From: Microbacterium sp. LWH13-1.2
GTDB taxonomy: Bacteria > Actinomycetota > Actinomycetes > Actinomycetales > Microbacteriaceae
Reading direction: 5' to 3'
Length of the DNA stretch: 64,000 bases
Assembly (NCBI RefSeq): GCF_038397735.1
Contig: NZ_CP151635.1
Coordinates: 2,666,001-2,730,000 of the forward strand
Shown: piece by piece, positions 26,195 through 34,248 of the stretch
How the letters are laid out: each line of letters starts with the position of its first letter
Numbering within the stretch: position 1 is the first letter of the stretch
Position numbers and translations under genes: made by a program
The notes under the pieces: model-generated
What the model was told of the DNA's origin: nothing
What the model saw: the letters and a program-made list of their open reading frames with translations, nothing else
Database searches by the model: none

Positions 26195-26226
26195 GTGATT
26201 CGATCATCGTGATTCGAAAGGACATC

Positions 26227-27162
26227 ATGTCGCTCAACGGAAAAGTCGCCATCGTCACCGGCTCCGGCCGCGGACTGGGCCTCGCCTACGCGCAGGAACT
26301 CGCACGCCAGGGAGCCTCCGTCGTGATCAACGACGTCGACGCCGCCATCGCCGACTCAGCGGTCGACAGCATCCGCGCCACCGGTGGAGAGGCCGTCGCC
26401 GTCGCGGCGCCGGTCGGGTCGTCCGACACCGCGCAGGCTCTGGTCGACGCGGCCGTCTCCAGTTTCGGACGCCTCGACATCCTTGTGACGAATGCGGGAG
26501 TCCTGCGCGACACAGTGCTCTGGAAGATGAGCGACGACGACTTCGACACCGTGATCGACGTCCACCTGCGCGGAACGTTCACGACGGTCCGCGCCGCCGC
26601 GACCTACATGCGTGAGAACGAGATCGCCGGCCGCATCGTCTGCATCGGATCGCCGACCGGACAGCGCGGCAACTTCGGTCAGACCAACTATGCCGCCGCG
26701 AAGGCTGGAATCGTCGGGATGGTGCGCACGTGGGCGCTCGAGCTCCGTCGCGCGGGGATCACTGCCAACGCGGTCATCCCCGTCGCCGCCACCGCCATGA
26801 CCGCGACGGTGCCGTACTTCGCCGCCGCCGTCGAGGCGGATGCCGCAGGAAAGCCGATGCCCGACTTCTTCCGGCACGACCTCGGCTTCGGCACCGCTGA
26901 CGACGTCAGCGGGCTCATCGCCTATTTGGCTTCGGACGACGCGTCCGGCGTGACCGGACAGGCGATCGGCATCGGCGGCGACCGCATCCAGCTCTGGTCA
27001 CACCCCGAGCCCGTGGTCACCGAGTACCGCACAGGCGGTTGGACGACCGCCGACCTCGAGGAGCGCTTCCCCGCTCTCATCGGCGAGAGGTTGCAGGAGG
27101 TCGGCGAGAAATTCCCGGCGCTTCCCGCAGAGCTCCAGCGCCCTGCACCCCAGGACCAATGA
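26227..27162 (+). CDS. SDR-family dehydrogenase with C-terminal extension
   Basis: 311-aa short-chain dehydrogenase. TGSGRGLGLAYAQELA cofactor loop, LVTNAGVLRD, and Tyr/Lys in TNYAAAKAGIVG. After the usual end of the Rossmann domain (GQAIGIGGDRIQLW) a roughly 50-residue tail follows (WTTADLEERFPALIGE); this tail is known from SDRs next to MaoC and amidohydrolase genes, and may help with a CoA substrate. ATG 26227 follows AAAGGA. It overlaps the next gene by ATGA. Probable role: oxidation of a beta-hydroxyacyl-CoA or cyclic alcohol. Confidence 0.88.
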   Translation: MSLNGKVAIVTGSGRGLGLAYAQELARQGASVVINDVDAAIADSAVDSIRATGGEAVAVAAPVGSSDTAQALVDAAVSSFGRLDILVTNAGVLRDTVLWKMSDDDFDTVIDVHLRGTFTTVRAAATYMRENEIAGRIVCIGSPTGQRGNFGQTNYAAAKAGIVGMVRTWALELRRAGITANAVIPVAATAMTATVPYFAAAVEADAAGKPMPDFFRHDLGFGTADDVSGLIAYLASDDASGVTGQAIGIGGDRIQLWSHPEPVVTEYRTGGWTTADLEERFPALIGERLQEVGEKFPALPAELQRPAPQDQ

Positions 27163-28052
27163 GCGTGGCACGGTACGAATCGGCCATCGATCTCGCGTCG
27201 ATCACCGCCATCGACATGCACGTGCACATCGAGGTCGACGAACACGGACACACCTCGTTGCCGTCCGACCTCGCTGACGCCGCCTCCGCCTACTTCTCGA
27301 CAGAGGGGCCGCGCCCCGATCTCGACTCGGTGGCGGCCTACTATCGCGCTCACCGCATGGCCGCGGTCGTCTTCACGGTCGACGCCTCGACGCAGCTGGG
27401 CCACAGGGGCATCGCGAGCGAGGAAGTCGCCGAAGGCGCGGCGCGCAACAACGACGTGCTCATCCCCTTCGGTTCGGTGGACCCGCGCCTCGGGGACGAG
27501 GCTGTCGATCGCGCACGGCGCCTCATCGACCGGCACGGCGTTCTCGGGTTCAAGTTCCACCCCACCGTGCAGGGGTTCGATCCCAGCGATCAGACCCACT
27601 ACCCGCTCTACGAGGTGCTGCAGGATGCCGGGGTGGTCGCGCTCTTCCACACAGGCCAGACGGGCATCGGCGCCGGGCTCCCGGGCGGGCGTGGCCTGCG
27701 TCTCGGACTGTCGAACCCGATATTGCTCGACCCGGTGGCCGCGGACTTCCCCGACCTGCAGATCGTCATGGCACACCCGTCGGTGCCCTGGCAGGACGAG
27801 GCACTGTCCGTGGCCACCCATAAGCACAACACCTGGATCGACCTGTCGGGCTGGAGCCCGAAGTACTTCCCCGAGAACCTCGTCCGACACGCGAACACGC
27901 TCCTCCGATCGCGCGTGCTCTTCGGCTCCGACTTCCCCCTCCTCACCCCCGAACGCTGGATGAGAGACGTCGAAACGACGGCGCTCAAGCCTGAGGTGAT
28001 GCCAGGCATCCTCAAGGACAACGCCGCACGCCTGCTCGGACTCGCACGCTGA
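27159..28052 (+). CDS. Amidohydrolase-family protein (ACMSD-like TIM barrel)
   Basis: 297-aa metal-dependent amidohydrolase_2 protein. HxH in AIDMHVHIEVDEHG, GVLGFKFHPTVQGF, then VALFHTGQTGIG and IVMAHPSVPW with later His ligands, and the catalytic Asp in VLFGSDFPLLTPERW. This family contains decarboxylases, hydratases and C-C or ester hydrolases. It is coupled to the SDR by an ATGA overlap and followed by a MaoC hydratase and a CoA ligase, which points to ring cleavage or lactone opening. The exact reaction is unknown. Confidence 0.85.
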   Translation: MSVARYESAIDLASITAIDMHVHIEVDEHGHTSLPSDLADAASAYFSTEGPRPDLDSVAAYYRAHRMAAVVFTVDASTQLGHRGIASEEVAEGAARNNDVLIPFGSVDPRLGDEAVDRARRLIDRHGVLGFKFHPTVQGFDPSDQTHYPLYEVLQDAGVVALFHTGQTGIGAGLPGGRGLRLGLSNPILLDPVAADFPDLQIVMAHPSVPWQDEALSVATHKHNTWIDLSGWSPKYFPENLVRHANTLLRSRVLFGSDFPLLTPERWMRDVETTALKPEVMPGILKDNAARLLGLAR

Positions 28053-28071
28053 ACCCATCGAAAGGAACATC

Positions 28072-28524
28072 ATGACCACCACCGTCGCCTATGCCGACGT
28101 CAACGGCCTCGCCGGCACCGATCTCGGCTGGTCCGAGTGGCTCGAGGTCACGCAGGACCGTGTGAACCTCTTCGCCGACGCCACCGACGACCACCAGTGG
28201 ATCCACACCGACCCCGAGCGCGCGAAGGACGGCCCCTTCGGAGGACCGATCGCGCATGGCTTCCTGTCCCTCTCGCTCGTCATCAAGTTCTGGACCGAGC
28301 TGTTCGACGTCGACGGCGTCTCCACCAAAGTCAACTACGGCCTCGACAAGGTCCGCTTCATCTCCCCCGTGACCGTCGGCGCTCAGGTCCGCGGCAATGC
28401 CGTGATCGCCGAGGTCACCGAGATCCCCGGTGGCTACCAGCTCGCCGTCGATCACGCCATCGAGATCCAGGGCGCGGCCAAGCCAGCCGTCGCCGCGAGG
28501 AGCCTCTATCGCTTCTACGCGTGA
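28072..28524 (+). CDS. MaoC-family (R)-specific enoyl-CoA hydratase
   Basis: 150-aa hotdog-fold hydratase with an intact active site: FADATDDHQWIHTDPERA gives the Asp and His of the hydratase-2 motif, followed by GGPIAHGFLSLSL. It acts on enoyl-CoA intermediates, adding or removing water. It lies 19 nt after the amidohydrolase, in the MarR-controlled operon. Contrast the paralogue at 20442, where the conserved His is missing. Confidence 0.9.
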   Translation: MTTTVAYADVNGLAGTDLGWSEWLEVTQDRVNLFADATDDHQWIHTDPERAKDGPFGGPIAHGFLSLSLVIKFWTELFDVDGVSTKVNYGLDKVRFISPVTVGAQVRGNAVIAEVTEIPGGYQLAVDHAIEIQGAAKPAVAARSLYRFYA

Positions 28525-28602
28525 CACCCCGGCGCCCGGCATCCGCCGGGCGCCGACATCACTTCGGGCGCATCGATGCGCCCCGCCTCAATGAAGAGAA
28601 TG

Positions 28603-30132
28603 ATGCACACACAAGGACTGGGAGCCTGGCTCCCTCGACGCCGTCTGCGCAACCCCAGCAAGGCGGCGATCGTCTTCGGAGACGGTCAGCAGCTCTCCTA
28701 TGCGCAGCTCGCACACTCGGCGGAGCGCATGTCCGCGGTTCTCGTCGAACGCGGCGTGCGCCAGGGCGACAGCGTCGCCTACCTCGGCGAGAACAGCCCG
28801 GACTTCCTCATCACGCTGTTCGCCACGGCGCGGATCGGCGCCGTGTTCGTCCCCGTCAACACCCGCCTCGCGGTACCCGAGATCGCGCATGTCCTCACGG
28901 ACAGCGGCGCTCGCATGCTGATCCACGATCCGGATTTCGCCCATCGGCTCGAGCGCATGCTCGCCTCGCCCGGCGCCCCGGCCCTTGCCATCCGCACCGG
29001 ATCGTCAGGACGCGACGGCTCCCTCGGGCTCACCCGTCTGATCGATCAGGCCACGGACGTCCCGCCATTGCAGGCGGCCGACGACGACACTCCTGCGGCC
29101 ATCGTCTACACCTCGGGGACCACGGGTCGGGCCAAGGGCGCCGTCCTCACGCACGCGAACCTGACCGCGGTGGCCGTCAACAACCTCATCGACTATGACA
29201 TCTGCTCCGACGACGTCGCACTGATGATCTCCCCCCTGTTCCACGTCGCGGCTCTGGGCATGGGAGCGCTGCCGGTGCTCCTCAAGGGCGGCACCCTCGT
29301 TCTCGAGAGGGGCTTCGATGCCGGCACAGCGCTGGATCTGATCGAACGCCACCGCGTAACCATGCTCTCCGGCGTCCCCACCACATTCCAGCTGCTTGCC
29401 GATCACCCGGCGTGGGCTTCGACCGACCTGTCGAGTCTCCGCACACTGACCTGCGGAGGGTCCGCGGTGCCCTCGCGTATCCTTGCAGCCTACGAGGAAC
29501 GCGGGATGTCGTTCTCCCAGGGGTATGGGATGACCGAAACATCGCCTGGCGCGACCTCGCTATCCCCCGAGATGACCGTGCACAAGCACGGCAGCGTCGG
29601 CCTTCCGCACTTCTTCACCGATGTCCGCGTGGCCGATGAGCACGGCAGGGAGGTCACGGCGGGAACCGTCGGCGAGATCCAGATCACGGGGCCCAACGTC
29701 TTCGCGGGCTATCACGGCCTTCCCGATGCGACGGCCGCTTCGCTCACTTCGGATGGCTGGTTCCGCTCGGGTGACCTCGGATACGTCGACGACCACGGCT
29801 ACCTCTACATCGCCGACCGGTTGAAGGACATGATCATCTCCGGCGGGGAGAACATCTATCCCGCCGAGGTCGAATCACTCATCGCGGACATCGACGGGGT
29901 GACCGGAGCCGCCGTGATCGGCGTCCCCGACGATCGGTGGGGCGAGGTGCCGATCGCGGTCCTCACGGTTCGAGACGGCTTCGAGATCACGCTCGAAACC
30001 GTTCGCGGCGCGCTGGAAGGACGTATCGCCCGCTACAAGCTGCCCACCCGCGTCGAGATCGTCGGCTCACTGCCTCGAACCGCCTCGGGCAAAGTGCGAA
30101 AGCACGAACTGCGCGGGCTGTTTCCGCGGTAA
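28603..30132 (+). CDS. AMP-forming acyl-CoA synthetase (class I adenylate-forming)
   Basis: 509-aa ligase making acyl-CoA from a carboxylic acid, ATP and CoA. P-loop YTSGTTGRAKGA, GYGMTETSPGATSL, A8 hinge DRLKDMIISGGENIYPAEVE and catalytic Lys in LPRTASGKVRKHE. It ends the MarR-controlled operon and is the last intact gene before the gene-fragment zone. Start uncertain: ATG 28603 fits the usual N-terminus (HTQGLGAWLPRR) and has AAGAG nearby; in-frame ATGs at 28576, 28591 and 28600 are possible. The region has a second, unrelated acyl-CoA synthetase (8683), suggesting two activation steps. Confidence 0.9.
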   Translation: MHTQGLGAWLPRRRLRNPSKAAIVFGDGQQLSYAQLAHSAERMSAVLVERGVRQGDSVAYLGENSPDFLITLFATARIGAVFVPVNTRLAVPEIAHVLTDSGARMLIHDPDFAHRLERMLASPGAPALAIRTGSSGRDGSLGLTRLIDQATDVPPLQAADDDTPAAIVYTSGTTGRAKGAVLTHANLTAVAVNNLIDYDICSDDVALMISPLFHVAALGMGALPVLLKGGTLVLERGFDAGTALDLIERHRVTMLSGVPTTFQLLADHPAWASTDLSSLRTLTCGGSAVPSRILAAYEERGMSFSQGYGMTETSPGATSLSPEMTVHKHGSVGLPHFFTDVRVADEHGREVTAGTVGEIQITGPNVFAGYHGLPDATAASLTSDGWFRSGDLGYVDDHGYLYIADRLKDMIISGGENIYPAEVESLIADIDGVTGAAVIGVPDDRWGEVPIAVLTVRDGFEITLETVRGALEGRIARYKLPTRVEIVGSLPRTASGKVRKHELRGLFPR

Positions 30133-30201
30133 CGGCAGGGGTCTCAGGGCCCTATTCGTCGACGGCACCCAAGCACGCGGGTCTCAGCCGGACAAGGCGC
30201 A

Positions 30202-30642
30202 TCATGTCGGCGATGAGAATCGCCTCATGATCACCCTTCGCCCACCGGAGCGTGAGCACGGAGTCGTCGGCATCGCCGTCTCCTCGTCGGAGAGCAGCCC
30301 CGCCACATCCACGACGCCGATTCCATCATGCATGTCGAGCGTCGTGAACTGCTTGCGGGGGCAGATCTCCAGCCAGCTGCGCAACCGATCGGTTCTTCCG
30401 GCCATGAGCGCGTGCAACATCAGCATCGGAAGCGCGACACCGTACCCCCAGTGTCCGCGTACGGACATCGCGAGCTGGACGCGGAAGTTCTCGTGGATCT
30501 CGGGGAGCATCTGCGTGCCCCGTTCACGGAGCGGCTCCATGCCGATGTCCAACACGTCCCACACATCGGGTTCGATGAAGAAGAAACTCGTTTTCGGGCT
30601 TTTGGCGGCGTTTGTGTTCGGCGTTGAGATCGTCGACTTGCT
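30202..30642 (-). pseudogene. Remnant of a sucrose-phosphorylase-like (GH13_18) gene
   Basis: An internal slice of about 105 codons, readable from about 30600 to 30284, of a GH13 phosphorylase: KTSFFFIEPDVWDVLD, GYGVALPMLMLHALMAG, FTTLDMHDGIGVVDV, LLSDEE. The catalytic-region His-Asp of the family is in LDMHDGIG. The beginning and end are missing: upstream the frame runs straight into the cytochrome repeat at 30643, and downstream homology stops after LLSDEE. Normal proteins are about 500-600 aa, so this is a dead fragment. Assignment to GH13_18 is from remembered motifs. Confidence 0.7.
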
Positions 30643-30830
30643 GTCAGCGACCGGACACCTTGCCGAAGAGCTGCGCGATCCCCGCGATCACCACGGGTCG
30701 AGCGGCGTGAACGCCACCGCCCATCACCGCGAGCGACGCCAGGAACAGCCCGAGGCCGAGCCAGCTCGCCGAGTCGTCGGCTGCGTAGATGTGGTTGAGG
30801 TTGCGCAGAGCCCCTGTCGCGAGGACGAGA
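30643..30830. repeat. Direct repeat, right copy (cytochrome b561 3' end)
   Basis: 188 bp matching 7398-7585 with four mismatches counted by eye and no gaps. In this copy the reading frame continues upstream as cytochrome sequence, so the right copy is the longer version and the left copy probably derives from it or from a common parent. Confidence 0.93.
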
Positions 30831-31009
30831 ACGACGTGGACGAGAATGAACAGCGCGAAGTAGATCATCACGGGGAAGTGCACGGCTCGAGCGAACCTGA
30901 TGGGGTACACCCGATTCAGCCAGCGGGAACCGCCGGGCCGGAGATGCGACAGTCGGAATCCCGTCAGCGCGGCGAGGGGAGTGCAAACGCTGCGCGCGTC
31001 ATTCCCCAC
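30644..31009 (-). pseudogene. 5'-truncated cytochrome b561-type membrane protein gene
   Basis: The last 121 codons of a cytochrome b/b561-type protein: TGFRLSHLRPGGSRWLNRVY, HFPVMIYFALFILVHVVLVLA with two His in a helix, then WLGLGLFLASLAVM and the end IAQLFGKVSGR. Full-length relatives have at least four helices; the upstream half is absent, and the frame begins within unrelated sequence near 31009. Its last 62 codons are repeated at 7399-7585. Not expected to be functional. Confidence 0.78.
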
Positions 31010-31313
31010 ATCTATTCCGCCGTCACGAGCGCAGCTGCCGCTAGCGCGATGCGATCAGACTGAACTCTCACCCGCAACTTCAACAGTCGTAACCATCCCG
31101 CAACAACCCCTGATAGACCCTCGCCGAAAATCTTGGGATCTTCGCCGTCATCTTGGTCGAGCCGCCTCGTCTTTACTGGGTTTGCCCCGAGGCACGGCGT
31201 CGTCGATGGCGGCATACGTAGCGATTGAGCCGACCCGGGCGGATCCGCGGCGAGAACCCCACCCTGGCTCGCGTTACTGCTGCGTTACCGCACGCCCCGA
31301 TCGGAGCAGGACA
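31010..31313. other. Intergenic stretch without recognisable gene
   Basis: Between the truncated cytochrome gene and the terminator of tRNA-Ser. Short open frames exist on both strands but none shows a recognisable family, ribosome site or codon pattern. No tRNA-derived repeat, integrase remnant or insertion-sequence end was seen. Confidence 0.6.
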
Positions 31314-31355
31314 AAGGCCCCGCATCCCAGTCTTTTCAACGGGATTCGGGGCCTT
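31314..31355 (-). terminator. Terminator hairpin downstream of tRNA-Ser
   Basis: AAGGCCCCG (31314-31322) and CGGGGCCTT (31347-31355) are exact reverse complements with a 24-nt loop, directly downstream of the minus-strand tRNA. Confidence 0.7.
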
Positions 31356-31360
31356 CGTGG

Positions 31361-31451
31361 TGGCGGTGACGGTGGGATTTGAACCCACGGTAGGGGGTTA
31401 CCCTACACAACTTTTCGAGAGTTGCACCTTCGGCCGCTCGGACACGTCACC
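31361..31451 (-). tRNA. tRNA-Ser, anticodon CGA
   Basis: Class II tRNA read on the minus strand. The acceptor stem is GGTGACG with CGTCACC, then discriminator G and encoded CCA (31361-31363). The anticodon stem is CAACT/AGTTG around the loop CTCGAAA, giving anticodon CGA, which reads UCG. A long variable arm (TAGGG-TAA-CCCCCTA region) and the T loop GGTTCAAATCC confirm serine. A -10 box TAAGCT lies 7 nt upstream of the 5' end. Repeat-bounded accessory DNA ends about 350 bp away. Confidence 0.96.
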
Positions 31452-31596
31452 GCGGACTAGCTTACGACAACGTGCGCCACGGCGCGAATCGAGCGGTCGG
31501 AGAAGGCCGTGGCGACCTTTTGTCCGGTCGCGCGCCCGGTCGGCCATCGATCCCGCTGGTTAGGATGGCCTAAGGGATCCGCACGGAGGGGACGCA

Positions 31597-32373
31597 ATGG
31601 GCTTCATCACATCAGAGTCGCTGGCCGAGACCGGATACGTCGTGCTCGACGACCACGACCAGGCATCCGACCCCGCCGAGTGGCTCGACCTGGAGTACAT
31701 CGGCTGGCGCTCGTCGGGCGTCACGCGTTTCGCCCCGCTCGCAAGCTACGCCGGCGCGATCGAGTGCAACGGCTTCTGGAATCACACCCCGCCCCGCACC
31801 GACAAGGACGGCGTGTGGGTGCCGTCGCAGGTCGCGATCGCGCCGACCCTGCAGCGCCGTGCCCTCGAGCCCGGCGCCGGCGTCGGCCGCTGCCGCGTGA
31901 TCGAACTGCAGCCCAACACCTACGCGGACGCTGTCTACAACCTGCACCAGGACGACAACAACCGGCTCAACGACGACGGCACCGGGTGGGTCGTGCGCGG
32001 CTACTACAACCTCACCGACGACACAGAGTCGCTGCTGCTCCTGCGCTCCGACCGATTCGATCCGGCGACGGAGATCCGACTGCCGCTGCGCGAGGGATCG
32101 CGAATCATCGTCGACACGCAGCGCTTCTGGCACGCGGTCTGGCACCGCGGCACGACTCCTCGCTACGCCCTGATCACGTCATGGACGTCCGGCCCCGAAC
32201 TCGATGCCTACATCGAGGCGAACCACGGCGACCCGCATCCGGTGACCGTCGATCTCGACCCACGCCTGGTCGACGACGCCCAGGTCGAGCTGCACCGCCG
32301 CATCGAAGAGCGCCGTCGCGTCTTCGAGGCCCAGGGCATCGTCATGGAACCGCGCGCCGACCTCAGCGTCTGA
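31597..32373 (+). CDS. Probable Fe(II)/2-oxoglutarate oxygenase-like protein of unknown function
   Basis: 258 aa. I do not recognise a named family, but a facial-triad pattern is visible: His and Asp in VYNLHQDDNNRL, a distal His in TQRFWHAVWHRG, and a basic residue in TTPRYALITSW at the position of the 2-oxoglutarate-binding Arg. This fits the phytanoyl-CoA/2OG dioxygenase type of double-stranded beta helix. ATG 31597 follows GGAGGG, and TAGGAT at 31561-31566 is a good -10 box. It stands alone between tRNA-Ser and cydC. A non-enzymatic cupin is the alternative. Confidence 0.6.
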   Translation: MGFITSESLAETGYVVLDDHDQASDPAEWLDLEYIGWRSSGVTRFAPLASYAGAIECNGFWNHTPPRTDKDGVWVPSQVAIAPTLQRRALEPGAGVGRCRVIELQPNTYADAVYNLHQDDNNRLNDDGTGWVVRGYYNLTDDTESLLLLRSDRFDPATEIRLPLREGSRIIVDTQRFWHAVWHRGTTPRYALITSWTSGPELDAYIEANHGDPHPVTVDLDPRLVDDAQVELHRRIEERRRVFEAQGIVMEPRADLSV

Positions 32374-32451
32374 CCTCGGCCGGCCCGGCGTCAGACCCCC
32401 GGTCCGTGCCCCTCGTCGCACTCCCGTCGTCGCTCCTTCGGCGGGAACAAC

Positions 32452-32530
32452 TTCGGAGCCCAGACCCGACACACCGGACGGAACGACGGATGCCACCGCG
32501 CGCCGCCCCGGCATCCGAAACTGTGCCCGG
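32452..32530. repeat. Dispersed intergenic palindromic element, copy A
   Basis: The 207-bp gap after 32373 contains an element sharing several blocks with 42816-42904 in the same order: TCGGA, CCGACACACCG, ACGGATG and a closing TCCGAA-n-CTGTGCCCG. Ends are partly self-complementary. Two copies in one window, both intergenic, suggest a REP-like family. Confidence 0.55.
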
Positions 32531-32580
32531 GTGCCGGAGGGGCCGGGGGCGCACGACTCTGAACTCCACAGCCGCCGCGC

Positions 32581-34248
32581 CTACGCCGAGACGGTGCGCC
32601 CGTCTTCCAGCCGGACGGCCCGGTCGACGGTTCCGACCGGAGGGGCGACGTGCGAGATCAGCAGCACCGACTGCTCCCCCGCCGCCTGCAGCAGGTCGCG
32701 CAGCAGGGCATCGGATGCGTCGGGATCGACCCCCGCGGTCGGCTCGTCGAGCACGAGCACCGGGAAGCCGCGCAGCAGCGCTCGCGCCAGGGCGATGCGC
32801 TGCGCCTGACCGCCCGACACGAGTCCTCCACGATCGCCGACGCGGGCGTCGAGTCCGCCGCGGTCGCGCACCCACGTCCCGAGTCCGACCCGGTCGAGCA
32901 CGGCGAGCAGCTCATCATCGGTCGCATCGTCGCGGGCGAACAACAGGTTCTGCCGGATGTCCTCGTCGAACAGCTGCGGACTCTGCTCGCACAGCCCGAT
33001 CGTGCGGCGGAGCCCGGGACCCGACAGCGCCGCAGCATCCATGCCGCCCACGGAATACTCGCCGTCGACCCGCAGGAATCCGACGAGCGCGGCAGCCAGA
33101 GAGCTCTTGCCCGCCCCGCTCGGCCCCGACACCAGCACGCGCTCGCCGGGATGCAGATCGAGATCCACTCCTCGCAACGCCGGCGCCCCACCGGGCCACC
33201 ACGCCCGCGCGCCACGCAGTCGCAGAGTCGGAACGCCGACGATCTCGGCATCCTCGCCGTCGTCCGACCGCAGTTCGCCCGGCACCTCGGAGGGCAGCAC
33301 GTCGACGATGCGCTCGGCACTCGACCGCACGCTCCGCCAGGATGCCGCCGCGATCGGCACCGCGCCGAAGACCTCGAACACGATCATGGGCACCAGCACA
33401 GCGACAGCCAACCAGGGCCCGTCGATCACACCGGTCTGCAGACCCGGCGCGGCCACCGCCAGTGCCCACACCGATGCAGCACCCGCCACCGCAGACACGA
33501 CCCCGGCGGCGATCGCCTGCGCGAGCGAGGCGCGGCTCACCGCGCGCCGCAATTCGGCATCCGCCTGTCGCACGCGCTCGCGGGCCTGCGGCTCTGCTCC
33601 GTAGGCGAGCAGCACGTCGAGCGAGCCGAAGTAGTCGGTGAGCGCGGCGGACAGATCTCCGCGGCGACTCGACACGACTGCCTCGGCGCGGGAGCCGAAC
33701 AACCAGCCGAGACCGATCGCCGCAGCGGCCGCGATGACCAGACATGCCGCGAGGGTGAGAGCCGCGGGCACCGACACGAACGCGAGGAACCCCACCGCGC
33801 CGAGCGCCACGAGCCCCGACACCGCGAGCGGCTGCACCACCCGTAGCGGCAGATTCTGCAGATTCTCGACGTCGTCGACCAGAGCCGACAGCACCCGTCC
33901 GTGGTCGGTGCGTCCGAGCCCGGCAGGCGACAGCGGAGTCAACCGCCGCACCATGTCGGCACGGGTCGACGCGAGCTGACGCAGGGCCGCATCATGCCCG
34001 CTCAGCCGCTCGAGATAGCGGGTGACGGCGCGCGACACCGCGAAGAACCGCACGCCCACCACGGCGATCGACAGAGGTACGAGCGAATCCACGATCGACG
34101 CGCTGACGATCAGCCAGCCGCTGACCGCGAGCAGGCTGACCGCGGCACCAGCCGAGAGGAAGCCCCAGATCAGGCCAGGGAGGAAGCGACGAACAGGCGG
34201 CTGCGCCAGGCGAAGGATGCCGCGGATGCGAGCGGAGTCGGCGCTCAC
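32581..34248 (-). CDS. cydC: Heterodimeric ABC exporter CydC, cytochrome bd assembly
   Basis: 555-aa fused membrane/ATPase half of the CydDC exporter of cysteine and glutathione-type thiols, needed for assembly of cytochrome bd. Six N-terminal helices, then the nucleotide-binding domain: Walker A SGPSGAGKSSL, signature GLVSGGQAQRI, Walker B VLVLDEPTAGVD. GTG 34248 overlaps the cydD stop (GTGA). It is last in the operon cydA-cydB-cydD-cydC. Confidence 0.92.
   Translation of the reverse strand: MSADSARIRGILRLAQPPVRRFLPGLIWGFLSAGAAVSLLAVSGWLIVSASIVDSLVPLSIAVVGVRFFAVSRAVTRYLERLSGHDAALRQLASTRADMVRRLTPLSPAGLGRTDHGRVLSALVDDVENLQNLPLRVVQPLAVSGLVALGAVGFLAFVSVPAALTLAACLVIAAAAAIGLGWLFGSRAEAVVSSRRGDLSAALTDYFGSLDVLLAYGAEPQARERVRQADAELRRAVSRASLAQAIAAGVVSAVAGAASVWALAVAAPGLQTGVIDGPWLAVAVLVPMIVFEVFGAVPIAAASWRSVRSSAERIVDVLPSEVPGELRSDDGEDAEIVGVPTLRLRGARAWWPGGAPALRGVDLDLHPGERVLVSGPSGAGKSSLAAALVGFLRVDGEYSVGGMDAAALSGPGLRRTIGLCEQSPQLFDEDIRQNLLFARDDATDDELLAVLDRVGLGTWVRDRGGLDARVGDRGGLVSGGQAQRIALARALLRGFPVLVLDEPTAGVDPDASDALLRDLLQAAGEQSVLLISHVAPPVGTVDRAVRLEDGRTVSA

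Noticed and set aside
31361..31451. tRNA-Ser as attachment site of the accessory block
   Set aside because: No copy of the tRNA 3' end is seen near the left repeat, and no integrase gene is present. Proximity alone is not enough.
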